NCBI RefSeq assembly: GCF_001408515.1
Contig: NZ_CYPR01000200.1
Location: 1-32,733 of the forward strand
DNA: 32,733 nt
DNA from: Jannaschia seosinensis
GTDB taxonomy: Bacteria > Pseudomonadota > Alphaproteobacteria > Rhodobacterales > Rhodobacteraceae
Reading direction: 5' to 3'
A program made the translations under genes and the position numbers. Each line of letters starts with the position of its first letter. Within the stretch, counting starts at the first letter, position 1. The notes beneath the pieces are model-generated. The model had not been told where the DNA came from. It saw nothing but the letters and a program-made list of their open reading frames with translations, and searched no databases. Positions 1 to 8,366 of this stretch are shown piece by piece.

Positions 1-624
1 TGAGTGGATAAATCGGCGCGAGAACGTCATCGCCCTCGGCCCGAGCGGGACGGGCAAGACCCATGTTGCCCTCGGGTTGGGGTTGGCCGCCTGACAGAAA
101 GGGCCGTCGGTCAGCTTCACAACCGCCGCGACCCTCGTCAACGAGCTGATGGAGGCGCGCGACGAGCGCCGTCTGCTCCGCCTGCAAAAGCAGCAGCCCG
201 CCGTCAAGCTGCTCATCATCGACGAACTGGGCTTCGTGCCGCTGAGCAAGACCGGCGCAGAGCTCTTGTTCGAGCTGATCTCGCAGCGCTATGAGCGCGG
301 CTCCACGATGATCACCAGCAACCTGCCGTTCGACGAATGGACCGAAACCTTCGGCACCGAACGCCTGACCGGCGCACTGCTCGACAGGCTGACACACCAC
401 GTCAACATCCTCGAGATGAACGGCGACAGCTATCGGCTCGGCCAAAGCCGCGCCCGAAAGGCCCAAGCCAGAACCTGATCACCCGCCACAGGATTGGCCC
501 TGCGGGCCAATGCGCCATGGCACGCGCCAGCTATGCGGCAAGCGCGCGCGCCATGGCGCTTGGCGCCCTGTCGCTGGCCTGGTTTTGCGCCGCCGCGTGG
601 CCGGTTTTTACTCCGCCGTTGACA
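1..624 (+). mobile_element. Right end of an IS21-family insertion sequence
   Basis: The stretch holds the 3' part of an istB gene, a short non-coding tail and an apparent terminal end. The end is placed at 624 because the integrase gene on the other strand loses family-like sequence there and because the sequence closes with CCGCCGTTGACA; read outward-in this begins TGTCAACGGCGG, the TGT...ACA style of IS21 ends. Within the tail, ATTGGCCC and GGGCCAAT form a hairpin (493-511), and GCGCCATGGC occurs twice (512-521 and 548-557), as expected for subterminal repeats. The left end and istA lie outside the window, so the target duplication cannot be checked. Confidence 0.75.
2..478 (+). pseudogene. 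istB: istB, IS21 helper ATPase, 5'-truncated by the window edge and carrying a stop codon
   Basis: IstB is the AAA+ ATP-binding partner of the IS21 transposase IstA. The frame opens at the window edge with the Walker A motif GPSGTGKTH (about 41-67). It continues to a TGA at 92-94, at a place where relatives have Cys (GLGLAA-stop-QKG). The same frame resumes directly and encodes a normal C-terminal half with Walker B LLIIDELGF and the sensor-like TSNLPFDEW, ending with TGA at 476-478. From ATG 149 only 109 codons remain, without the P-loop. Single-base nonsense is therefore the visible lesion. A sequencing error at that base is the main alternative, and the start of the gene is not in view. 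Confidence 0.8.
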
Positions 625-2249
625 GCGTGGAAGTCCAAACCGATCCAGTAGACCTTGTGGGCCTGCCGGTACCTGGTGAATTCCTTTGTAAACAGCTCGG
701 TGAATGTTTCCTTGTGCTTGCCGCGCTTGAGGTGCGGGAACAGACGTGGCTCGCCTTCTCTCCGCCGCAACTCGACCAGTTCAATCAGCCCAAGCCGCAC
801 GAGTTCGGGATGGACAGGGATCACACGTTCACTTGCGTCCGATTTGATGCTGTTCCCGGGCATGTTGCGGAGCCGGTAGTAGTGGATGCCTCCGGTCGTT
901 TCGAAATCGTCCGGAGACAACTGGAGGATCTCCTCCTCGCGGCCACCGCCAAGCAGAGCCATGAGAGGGGCCCAGAACATCGGATCGCCAACGCCGTCGC
1001 AGTTCCCGCGGAACACCGGGGCGGCAAGGAGTTTGTAGATCCGGTCGTCCCAAGGACGACGGTCGCGCGTTTCCTCCGACTTGCGCATCGCTTCGGCAGA
1101 TTTGTTGGTGATCATGTGCTTCTGGAACGGGCTGGTTTCGAGCATGCCCAGCTTGACCATCATCTTGGCGGGCCGATTGAGCGCTCGCGTGTGCTTCACG
1201 ATCGTCTCGACCCGAATGCGCGGAATAAGGTTGTCGAGTTGCGCCCGTTCGATCTTGGCCTCCGACCCTCCCGCACGTTTGGCTGCCGCCACCGCTTCCT
1301 CGATGTTGCGCTTCTCCTCGGCGTCGGTCTCCGCGATCAGCACATCCAGATCCCGGGTCTCGGAGCAACTCTTGCCATGGGTTTCGGGAAGTCGCCGAAA
1401 CTTCTTCTTGGCTTCACGAATGTCAGCATCGGAAATTTCGCCAAGGGGGCGGTTGCCGAGCAGACCAACCCAGAGCCGTTTGCCGACCTCCATGTTGTTC
1501 TTGCTCGACTTTCTCCAGCCCTCGCCAACCGCTGGGTCGGGAACTTCCTCTTCGCCGAAATCGTCGGTGAATCCTTCGAGTTTCTTCGCGATGTAGAGGT
1601 CGAAATAGTCTTCCAACGTCATGTTGGCGACTGTGATCGCTTCGCTCACCGTTGCCGGAGCATGCTGCGGCTCGACAGGCTTTTCCTCTTTGACAGCTTG
1701 CGGCTGGACGACACTGTCCGCCGTAGGCGCATGCATCGGCTCCGAAGGAACAGACGTTGTGACCTCAGGCAGAACCGGGGCAACGGTGACGATCGGTCGG
1801 GGTGATGCGGGGCGGGCCGGTGGGGCGACCGTTGCCGAGGCCATTGCAGATCGGCTTGCGATACGGGCTGCGCGCGACGAGCGAAAGAACGGGCTGGGCG
1901 TATCGAAAACGCCCGCGTCTCGGCGCGCGTTCTCCTCAGACGCGTCCAGCATGACGCGGAGGGCGCGGTAAGCAAGACGCGACCAATCCTCGTCGGCTTC
2001 ATCGAGGGCGAGTCCAAGCCTGTCGGCCACATCCCGGAGCGGCTGACGCGCCTGCTCCCTGTCCCGTAGGGACAGGGCATGGCGCAGTGCATCGATGGCT
2101 GCCTGTGAACAAGCGGCCTCAAAGGCGGCTGCCTCGGCGGTCAGTTGCGGCGCGACTTCACGTGCGACCTCGTGCGCCTCCACAAGAAGGCACCCCAACT
2201 CTTCGAGGTAGCTCGCCATGATATGCGGCCCGATCGCCATCGTCGTCAT
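625..2249 (-). pseudogene. Tyrosine-type site-specific recombinase (integrase), C-terminus removed by the IS
   Basis: This is a large phage/island-type integrase. From the start side it shows an acidic and Ala/Pro-rich N-terminal region of about 200 residues, a SAM-like core-binding domain (around LEDYFDLYIAKKLEGF), and the first catalytic box with its Arg in GGGREEEILQLSPDDF. The box II segment is reached at GLDFHA, but the expected Arg of HxxR and the Tyr nucleophile are missing. From 624 downward the reading frame runs into the IS and stops near 531, giving a chimeric 3' end. ATG at 2249 follows a GGACGGAG-like ribosome site; an upstream ATG at 2306 is possible. The gene points away from tRNA-Asn, the usual arrangement for a tRNA-integrating element. 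It should be inactive as it stands. Confidence 0.8.
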
Positions 2250-2484
2250 CTCCGTCCTGCGGGCGAAGGCGATGTCGGTCAGAAAGGTCAGTCTCTGAGC
2301 CAGCACCTTCGCTTCGAGCGGGAGATGCGTTCGAAGCGAGAAGAGCAGTGACGATTTATTAGATGGGGTTCGGTTCTCGCCGGCGAACCAGCGCGGCGGC
2401 CAGCGCCGTCGCCAATGAAAGCCGGTGGAACGGTATTCGAGGTGATGTTGGGTTGTGTGAGGGACTCGCAGCGCTCCGACTCCT

Positions 2485-2526
2485 GTGCCAGCGAAGTGCC
2501 AGACGGAGTGCCAGGAATCGTGCCAG
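2485..2526. repeat. Four GTGCCAG iterons between the integrase and tRNA-Asn
   Basis: GTGCCAG occurs at 2485-2491, 2496-2502, 2508-2514 and 2520-2526. The start-to-start spacing is 11, 12 and 12 bases, roughly one helical turn. The intervening 4-5 bases differ. The array lies between the integrase start and the 3' end of tRNA-Asn, where arm-type binding sites of an integrase or its directionality factor would be expected. That role is inferred from position and spacing. Confidence 0.6.
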
Positions 2527-2585
2527 ATGCGGCCGCGCTGCGACTCCTCAAGAGAAGTCGTTTGTTTTCAGCTACTTGAGGAAAT

Positions 2586-2660
2586 TGGCTCCGGCGGTAG
2601 GGATCGAACCTACGACCAATTGATTAACAGTCAACTGCTCTACCGCTGAGCTACGCCGGA
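2586..2660 (-). tRNA. tRNA-Asn (GTT)
   Basis: Read on the minus strand, the 75 bases fold as a cloverleaf. The acceptor stem pairs TCCGGCG with CGCCGGA, the discriminator is G, and CCA is encoded (2586-2588). The D arm is TAGCTCAGCGGTAGAGCA, the anticodon loop is in GACTGTTAATC with anticodon GTT, and the T arm is GTAGGTTCGATCCCTAC. The gene is complete. Its 3' end faces the iterons and the integrase gene, making it the likely attachment site of the element to the left. Confidence 0.96.
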
Positions 2661-2719
2661 ATACCGGGGGTCGGATTAGCCGGAGGCGCATCGGGGTGCA
2701 AGAGGGCAGGGCGATTTTT

Positions 2720-3604
2720 TCAAGTCCGGCGCCAGATCGCTTCGGGGCCGGGGGCACCTTCGGCTGTGACGAGGTGGCGCTGGTGGAGGTGAAGCAGGTG
2801 CGCCAGAACATTTCGCGCCGCGGCCGGGTGCAGGGCAGGAGGCGTGCCGGCATAGAGCTGTGCGACGAGATCGGGGATTCTGGCGGGCGTGTCGAGCGCC
2901 GCCAGAACCTGCCTCTCGCGCGCCTGACGGTGCGCACGCAATTCGCGGCATCGGGCGGCGGGCATATTGATCGGGCCGCCGTGGCCTGGGTGAAAGACGG
3001 TGGCGTCGAGCGCCTCGAGACGGTCGAGCGAGGCCATGAACTGCCCGAGCTCACCGTCAGGCGGCGATATCATCGTCGAGGCCCAACCCATCACCGTGTC
3101 GCCGGTAAAGACGGCGCGCGCCTCTCGCCACTCGAAGCTCAGATGGTTGGCCATGTGTCCCGGCGTGTGATGTGCGACGAGGCTCCAGCTATCTGACGCG
3201 ACGACCTCTCCGTCGGCAAGTGTCCGGTCGGGGGCGAAATCCATCTGGACCCCTTCACCACCGCCAAGGCCGGGCAGGGCGGCCGACGCCGGCGAGCGGC
3301 CCGCACCGGACCTCCCGAAGGCGAGGACCGGTGCGTCGACACGGTCGGCCAACGGCCGTGCCCCCGGCGAATGATCCACATGGGAATGTGTGACCAGAAC
3401 CGCCGCCACCGGACGACCCGCCAAGATGTCTACAATCCGGTCCAGATGGACGGGGTCGGCGGGGCCGGGATCGATCACCGCCATCTCGTCGGTGCCCAGC
3501 ACGAACGTATTCGTTCCCTCGGCGGTCATCGGTGACGGATTCGGCGCCAGGACCCGCACCAAGCCCCTTTCGACCATCCCGTCCGGCGGATAGCGTGCTG
3601 TCAT
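2720..3604 (-). CDS. MBL-fold metallo-hydrolase (LACTB2-like)
   Basis: The 294-residue protein has the metallo-beta-lactamase fold signature: THSHVDH at about 72-78, the metal-binding His150 in HHTPGH, Asp169 in FTGDT, and His208 in HPGHGG. A C-terminal helical segment after residue 220 resembles the winged-helix tail of LACTB2/hydroxyacylglutathione hydrolase relatives. The substrate cannot be told from sequence; thioesterase or nuclease activity is known in the wider family. The start at 3604 is supported by GGAGGT eight bases upstream (3612-3617), which lies inside the coding sequence of the divergent kinase gene. The two start codons share bases 3603-3604. Confidence 0.88.
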   Translation of the reverse strand: MTARYPPDGMVERGLVRVLAPNPSPMTAEGTNTFVLGTDEMAVIDPGPADPVHLDRIVDILAGRPVAAVLVTHSHVDHSPGARPLADRVDAPVLAFGRSGAGRSPASAALPGLGGGEGVQMDFAPDRTLADGEVVASDSWSLVAHHTPGHMANHLSFEWREARAVFTGDTVMGWASTMISPPDGELGQFMASLDRLEALDATVFHPGHGGPINMPAARCRELRAHRQARERQVLAALDTPARIPDLVAQLYAGTPPALHPAAARNVLAHLLHLHQRHLVTAEGAPGPEAIWRRT

Positions 3605-4904
3605 GTACGAGACCTCCGACGCCTATCTCCACGGCCTGTCGCGCCGCTGGCTGCCGCGCAGCTTCTATGCGCGCGCGGCCCTGATCCTGATCGTTCCGAT
3701 CGTCACGATCCAGCTTGCCGTCGCGGTGATGTTCTTGCAACGCCATTACGAGGACGTCACCGTGCAGATGACGGGAAACATGGCGCGCGAGATCGCGCTC
3801 GTGCTGGAGGAGCCGGCGCTGGCTCCGGCGCTGGATATCGAACTGACCGCACCGCCCGCCCGCGACCGGATCCGCGCTTGGGACCTTTCGGCGCGGGCGA
3901 TGCGTGAGGCGCTTGTCGAGATCCTGCCGAATCTCACCGCGGTCGACACCTCCACGACTCGGCGCACCGTCTGGCTGGGCTTTGCGAACGGAACGGGCAT
4001 GCAATTCGACCGGCGCAACGTCTCGGCGGCCAATCCGCATCAGCTTCCAGTGCTGATGGTCGCCGTCGCGCTGGTGATGACCGCGGTGTCGTTCCTGTTC
4101 ATGCGCGGCCAGATTCGCCCGATCCGGCGGCTGGCCCGCGCGGCGGAGGCCTTCGGGCGCGGCGAGTTGGCGGATTACCGGCCCACAGGGGCGGCGGAGG
4201 TGCGTGCGGCGGGGACCGCCTTCCTCGCCATGCGCGCCCGGATCGAGCGCCATATCGAGCAGCGAACCCTCCTTCTGTCGGGCGTCAGCCACGATCTGCG
4301 CACGCCGCTGACGCGGATGAAGCTGGAACTGTCGATGATGGAGGGCGAGGAGGCCGAGGCGCTGTCTCAGGATGTTGCCGCGATGGAGCGGATCATCGAC
4401 ACCTTTCTCGACTTCGCCCGTGACAGCGCGACCGACACGCTGCTCGTGGTCGATCTGGGCGAACTGGTTCGCGAAACGGTGGCCATGTCCGCACCCGACC
4501 GTGACGTTGCGCTGGAGACCGTCGAGATGCGCGCGCCGCTCTATCCCGAGGGCATGCGCCGCGCGGTGGCCAATCTCGTCAAGAACGCGCTCTCCTACGG
4601 CGAGCAGGTGCGCGTGCGCGTCCACGGAGGCGAGACGGCGGCCGTCGTCACGGTGGAGGATGACGGCCCCGGCATTCCCGAGACGCAACGCGAGGCCGCG
4701 ACCCGCCCCTTCGCGCGGCTCGACGGGGCGAGGTCCAACACGGTGGGCAATGTGGGGCTGGGCCTGTCCATTGTGGCCGATGTCGCGCGGGCGCATGGTG
4801 GCACGCTCCGGCTGGGCCGCTCCGAATTGGGCGGCCTCAAGGCGGAGATCGTCGTGCCGCGCGGTTGGTTTCCGAAGGGGGATGGTAGGCCCGGCAGGAC
4901 TTGA
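3603..4904 (+). CDS. EnvZ/OmpR-type sensor histidine kinase
   Basis: A 433-residue membrane sensor kinase. TM1 spans about 25-45, a periplasmic segment of about 100 residues follows, and TM2 spans about 147-169. Then come a HAMP region (GQIRPIRRLARAAEAF), the dimerisation box with His230 in SHDLRTPLTRMK, the N box NLVKNALSYG (about 324-333), G1 DDGPGIP and G2 GLGLSI. It would phosphorylate an OmpR-family regulator, but none is adjacent, so its partner and signal are unknown. A TAG at 3591-3593 closes the frame upstream, so ATG 3603 is the earliest ordinary start; no good ribosome site precedes it. The last seven codons and the stop lie antisense within the neighbouring tRNA gene (4883-4959). 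Confidence 0.92.
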   Translation: MYETSDAYLHGLSRRWLPRSFYARAALILIVPIVTIQLAVAVMFLQRHYEDVTVQMTGNMAREIALVLEEPALAPALDIELTAPPARDRIRAWDLSARAMREALVEILPNLTAVDTSTTRRTVWLGFANGTGMQFDRRNVSAANPHQLPVLMVAVALVMTAVSFLFMRGQIRPIRRLARAAEAFGRGELADYRPTGAAEVRAAGTAFLAMRARIERHIEQRTLLLSGVSHDLRTPLTRMKLELSMMEGEEAEALSQDVAAMERIIDTFLDFARDSATDTLLVVDLGELVRETVAMSAPDRDVALETVEMRAPLYPEGMRRAVANLVKNALSYGEQVRVRVHGGETAAVVTVEDDGPGIPETQREAATRPFARLDGARSNTVGNVGLGLSIVADVARAHGGTLRLGRSELGGLKAEIVVPRGWFPKGDGRPGRT

Positions 4905-4959
4905 ACCCGCAACCAAAGCGTTATGAGCGCTCTGCTCTAACCAATTGAGCTACAGGCCC
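4883..4959 (-). tRNA. tRNA with CAT anticodon, probably tRNA-Ile2 (else elongator tRNA-Met)
   Basis: On the minus strand a 77-base cloverleaf is visible. The acceptor pairs GGGCCTG with CGGGCCT (a G-U at each of pairs 1 and 6), the discriminator is A and CCA is encoded (4883-4885). The D arm is TAGCTCAATTGGTTAGAGCA, the anticodon stem-loop GCGCTCATAACGC carries CAT, and the T arm is GCGGGTTCAAGTCCTGC. C4-G69 and C5-G68 are pairs known as determinants for the lysidine synthetase TilS in E. coli, which favours the Ile (AUA-reading) identity over Met. That assignment is an inference. The 3' end overlaps the end of the kinase gene by 22 bases. Confidence 0.93.
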
Positions 4960-5459
4960 CCGAAGTCACCGGATACCAGACCTTTCGCGGCGGTCAATAC
5001 GAGGACGGATGGGAAAGGCGCGATCAGGCGGCGGTTCAAGGCGCTGTTTTTGACATGCGACATGCTCGTCGTCCCGGAAATCCTTCCAAGCCGATTCGCG
5101 GGCGCGCGGCGTGCCGTTGGCGCCGTCGCGCAGATCCCGCAGATTATGGTCGGAATGCATGTCGGGCGAAACCGGGCGCCACCTGCCGGCGCAGCGTCGG
5201 GACCTCGCTGCTTCCGGCAACCGGCGGGGCCTCTGCGGCCCTTCAGGCTGCGCCTTCTACCCTATCGCGCCCATGGGCGGATGGGGCTTCTTGCGGCGAA
5301 ATGCCGAAAGCTCCGGATCCCGACCCTCCCGGATCTGTTTTGCGTCCTGCTGCCCCGGTTCTCTATTGGCCCCGGCGCGCGCGGCGTGCTCAAGCAGCGG
5401 CGTTGAAGGCGCGCGGCCCGGCTGCTACTGCGCGGCAAAGGCCGAAAGGAGAGCCCCGA
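4960..5459. other. 500-base stretch without a recognised gene
   Basis: Between the CAT tRNA and purM I find no ORF with a recognisable family, no tRNA and no array. Short frames run through on both strands, as expected at this GC content. The last part is presumably the purM promoter and leader, but I could not identify a convincing -35/-10 pair or a known riboswitch. Confidence 0.5.
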
Positions 5460-6509
5460 ATGAGCGACGCCACCAAAGGTCTGACCTACGGCGATGCGGG
5501 CGTGGATATCGACGCGGGCAATGCGCTGGTCGATCGTATCGCGCCGGCCGCCCGCCGCACGACCCGGCCGGGCACGATGTCCGGGCTTGGTGGGTTCGGC
5601 GCGCTGTTCGACCCGAAGGCGGCGGGCTATGTCGATCCGATCCTGGTTGCGGCGACGGACGGGGTGGGAACGAAGCTCCGGCTCGCCATTGATACGGGAA
5701 TGCTCGACGGCGTCGGCGTTGATCTGGTGGCGATGTGCGTCAACGACCTTGTCTGTCAGGGCGCCGAGCCGCTGTTCTTCCTCGACTATTTTGCCACCGG
5801 AAAGTTGGAGACCGACGCCGCCGCGCGGGTGATCGAGGGCATCGCTTCCGGCTGCGCAGCCTGCGGCACGGCCTTGATCGGAGGCGAGACGGCGGAAATG
5901 CCCGGCATGTATGGCGCGGGCGATTTCGACCTTGCCGGTTTCGCCGTCGGCGCGATGGAGCGGGGCACCGCACTGCCTGCGGAGGTGGCCGAGGGGGACA
6001 TCTTACTTGGCCTCGCCTCGAACGGGGTCCATTCCAACGGCTTCTCCCTGGTGCGCCGCGTGGCGGAGCGGGCGGGGCTGTCATGGGACGATCCCGCGCC
6101 CTTCGCCGACGCGCCGCTCGGGGCGGCGCTCCTGGCATCCACGCGGCTTTACGTCGGGCCCGCGCTTGCCGCGATACGGGCAGGCGGGGTGCACGCGCTG
6201 GCTCACATCACCGGCGGCGGGCTGACCGAAAACCTGCCGCGCGTCCTGCCCGAAGGGCTCGGCGCGACGATCGACCTTGCGTCGTGGCAGCCAGAGCCGG
6301 TTTTTGGCTGGCTCGCCCATTCCGGGGGAATTGCCGAGCGGGAAATGCTCAAGACCTTCAATTGCGGCATCGGCATGGTCGCCGTGGTGGCGCCCGACCG
6401 GGCCGACGCCCTGACCGACCTGCTGGTCGAACGGGGGGAGCGGGTTTTCCGCATCGGCACAGTCACCGGTGGGCAAGGTGTGCGCTACGAGGGCGCGCTG
6501 GCGCTTTGA
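5460..6509 (+). CDS. purM: Phosphoribosylformylglycinamidine cyclo-ligase (AIR synthetase)
   Basis: PurM closes the imidazole ring of AIR in the fifth step of purine synthesis, using ATP, in the cytoplasm. The 349-residue product has the usual family length. Landmarks are the N-terminal [19 protein letters not shown], the nucleotide-binding [10 protein letters not shown] (about 63-72), [16 protein letters not shown] (about 141-151), the [13 protein letters not shown] segment and the C-terminal [16 protein letters not shown] 5460 follows AAGGAG with good spacing; the frame is open further upstream but that part is unlike the family. The stop codon overlaps the start of purN, so the two are translationally coupled. 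Confidence 0.97.
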   Translation: MSDATKGLTYGDAGVDIDAGNALVDRIAPAARRTTRPGTMSGLGGFGALFDPKAAGYVDPILVAATDGVGTKLRLAIDTGMLDGVGVDLVAMCVNDLVCQGAEPLFFLDYFATGKLETDAAARVIEGIASGCAACGTALIGGETAEMPGMYGAGDFDLAGFAVGAMERGTALPAEVAEGDILLGLASNGVHSNGFSLVRRVAERAGLSWDDPAPFADAPLGAALLASTRLYVGPALAAIRAGGVHALAHITGGGLTENLPRVLPEGLGATIDLASWQPEPVFGWLAHSGGIAEREMLKTFNCGIGMVAVVAPDRADALTDLLVERGERVFRIGTVTGGQGVRYEGALAL

Positions 6510-7129
6510 GCGGCGGACGCAAACGGGTTGCGATCCTGATTTCGGGCGGCGGCTCGAACATGATGCGCTTGCTCGACGACATGCGCGACCCCGACCATCC
6601 GGCCGAGCCGTGCCTGGTTGTGTCGAATGACCCGGAGGCGGGCGGGCTGGCTCTCGCCGCCGCGCGCAACGTGCCTGCCGTCGCCATCGCACATCGGGCA
6701 TTCGGCGGCGACCGTGCCGCGTTCGAGGAGGCCCTGCAGGCGGAGCTGGAACATGCCGCGCCCGACATCATCGCGCTGGCCGGCTTCATGCGGATCCTGA
6801 CGGGCCGCTTTGTGGATCGCTGGGCGGGCCGGATGCTCAACATCCACCCGTCGCTCCTGCCGAAGTATCGCGGGCTCGATACCCATGCCCGCGCATTGGC
6901 GGCGGGCGACGCGGAGGCGGGGTGTAGCGTGCATGAAGTGACCGCCGATCTCGATGGCGGACCGGTGCTGGGACAAGCCCGCGTGCCCGTTCGCCCGGAC
7001 GACACGCCCGAGACGCTCGCCGCGCGCGTGCTGACGGCGGAACACCGGCTCTACCCGGCCGTCCTGCGCCGTTTCGCATCCGGCTGCCGCGAAATGCTGG
7101 ATCTTCCACCCGCCGAGGGGATGTTTTAG
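6506..7129 (+). CDS. purN: Phosphoribosylglycinamide formyltransferase
   Basis: PurN transfers a formyl group from 10-formyl-THF to GAR in the third step of purine synthesis. The 207-residue product shows [11 protein letters not shown] at the N-terminus (phosphate binding), the ALAGFMRIL strand, the catalytic stretch [16 protein letters not shown] (Asn/His), and the Asp in [15 protein letters not shown]. No ATG or GTG lies in the right place. The best start is TTG 6506, in the overlap TTGA with the purM stop, which puts the protein six residues before its first strand as in relatives. Coupled translation from purM is likely. Confidence 0.94.
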   Translation: MSGGRKRVAILISGGGSNMMRLLDDMRDPDHPAEPCLVVSNDPEAGGLALAAARNVPAVAIAHRAFGGDRAAFEEALQAELEHAAPDIIALAGFMRILTGRFVDRWAGRMLNIHPSLLPKYRGLDTHARALAAGDAEAGCSVHEVTADLDGGPVLGQARVPVRPDDTPETLAARVLTAEHRLYPAVLRRFASGCREMLDLPPAEGMF

Positions 7130-7164
7130 ACCGGAGGCACCCATCGACCCGAAAGGCCACGACC

Positions 7165-8337
7165 ATTCCTGCCTCGACGATCAACACCATCACGACGACC
7201 GACGCGCTCGCCGCTTTCTGCGAGACGGCCGCCAAGGCCCCCTACGTCACCGTCGACACCGAATTCCTGCGGGAGCGGACCTATTACTCGAAGCTGTGCC
7301 TCGTGCAGCTTGCCTTTCCGGGCGACGGTGTGGGCGATGCCGTGCTGGTGGATCCGCTGGCGGAGGGGCTGGACCTTGCGCCGCTCTACAATCTGTTCCG
7401 CGACGAGAGCGTAATGAAGGTGTTTCACGCCGCGCGGCAGGATCTGGAGATCTTCGCTATCGAGGGCGGCGTGATCCCGCATCCGCTTTTCGACACGCAG
7501 GTCGCCGCGATGGTGTGCGGCTTCGGCGAGCAGGTCGGGTACGAGACGTTGGTGCGGCGGATCGCCAAGGCGCAGGTCGACAAGTCGAGCCGCTTCACCG
7601 ACTGGTCGCGCCGGCCGCTCTCGGATGCGCAGAAGGCCTATGCGCTGGCCGACGTGACGCATCTGCGCGACGTTTACGAATATCTAGCCGCCGAGCTGAA
7701 GAAATCCGGCCGCACAAAGTGGGTCGAGGAGGAGATGGACGTCCTGCGCGACCCCGCGACCTATCGCGTCGAGCCGCGCGAGGCTTACCGCCGTCTCAAG
7801 ACACGGAACCCCACACCCCGCTTTCTCGCCATCGCACGGGAGTTGGCGGCGTTCCGCGAGAGCTACGCGCAGGAAAATAACGTGCCGCGCACGCGGGTCT
7901 TCAAGGATGACGCCTTGTTGGAACTCGTGTCGCTAAAGCCAAAAGATGCGACCGACCTCGGCAAGGCGCGGCTGCTTCTGCGCGAGGCGCGCAAGGGTGC
8001 GATTGCCGACGGGATCATCGCCGCGATCGCTGCCGGGGCGGCGGTGCCGAAGGACGAGATGCCCGAGGCGTCCCCGCAGAAAGCCCGCGATCAGATCAAC
8101 GGCGCGTTGGCCGACCTGCTGCGGGTGCTGCTCAAGGCCAAGTCCGAAAGCGCCGGCGTCGCGTCAAAGCTGATCGCGACCGCGTCGGATCTCGACGACA
8201 TCGCGGCTGGTGCGCGCGAGGGCGATTGGGCACACGGTTGGCGTGGCGAGGTCTTCGGACAGGATGCTCTCCGGCTTTGCGAGGGGGAAATCGCGCTCGC
8301 CTGCAAGGGGCAGAACGTCAAGATCATCCCGCTCTAG
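7165..8337 (+). CDS. rnd: Ribonuclease D
   Basis: RNase D is a 3'-5' exoribonuclease that trims tRNA precursors. The DEDD exonuclease domain shows VTVDTEFLRERTYYS (first Asp and Glu), VFHAARQDLEIF, FDTQVAAMVCGFGEQVGYETLV and a final ALADVTHLRDVY. An HRDC domain follows at around 215-290 (ARELAAFRESYAQENNVPR). The family-like sequence clearly begins before the first GTG (7303), at about TTTDALAAFCETA, yet no ATG, GTG or TTG exists in this frame back to the end of purN. ATT at 7165 is the best candidate: GAAAGG sits eight bases upstream and the product would be 390 residues, the usual length. ATC at 7180 is another option, so the start is uncertain. Confidence 0.9.
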   Translation: MPASTINTITTTDALAAFCETAAKAPYVTVDTEFLRERTYYSKLCLVQLAFPGDGVGDAVLVDPLAEGLDLAPLYNLFRDESVMKVFHAARQDLEIFAIEGGVIPHPLFDTQVAAMVCGFGEQVGYETLVRRIAKAQVDKSSRFTDWSRRPLSDAQKAYALADVTHLRDVYEYLAAELKKSGRTKWVEEEMDVLRDPATYRVEPREAYRRLKTRNPTPRFLAIARELAAFRESYAQENNVPRTRVFKDDALLELVSLKPKDATDLGKARLLLREARKGAIADGIIAAIAAGAAVPKDEMPEASPQKARDQINGALADLLRVLLKAKSESAGVASKLIATASDLDDIAAGAREGDWAHGWRGEVFGQDALRLCEGEIALACKGQNVKIIPL

Positions 8338-8366
8338 GCTGATCCGAAAGGATTTTCTGGATCAGC
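8338..8366. terminator. Hairpin between the convergent rnd and SH3-protein genes
   Basis: GCTGATCC (8338-8345) and GGATCAGC (8359-8366) pair over eight bases around a 13-base loop. The hairpin lies immediately after the rnd stop and overlaps the stop of the convergent gene. There is no run of T on either side, so it is at best a weak or factor-dependent terminator or a transcript-end stabiliser. Confidence 0.35.

Noticed and set aside
510-1805. Long open frame of 431 codons on the plus strand
   Set aside because: It lies opposite the integrase, resembles no family and is the high-GC shadow of the real minus-strand gene.
5055-5459. Upstream extension of the purM frame
   Set aside because: The frame is open but unlike PurM; the strong ribosome site and family N-terminus are at 5460.
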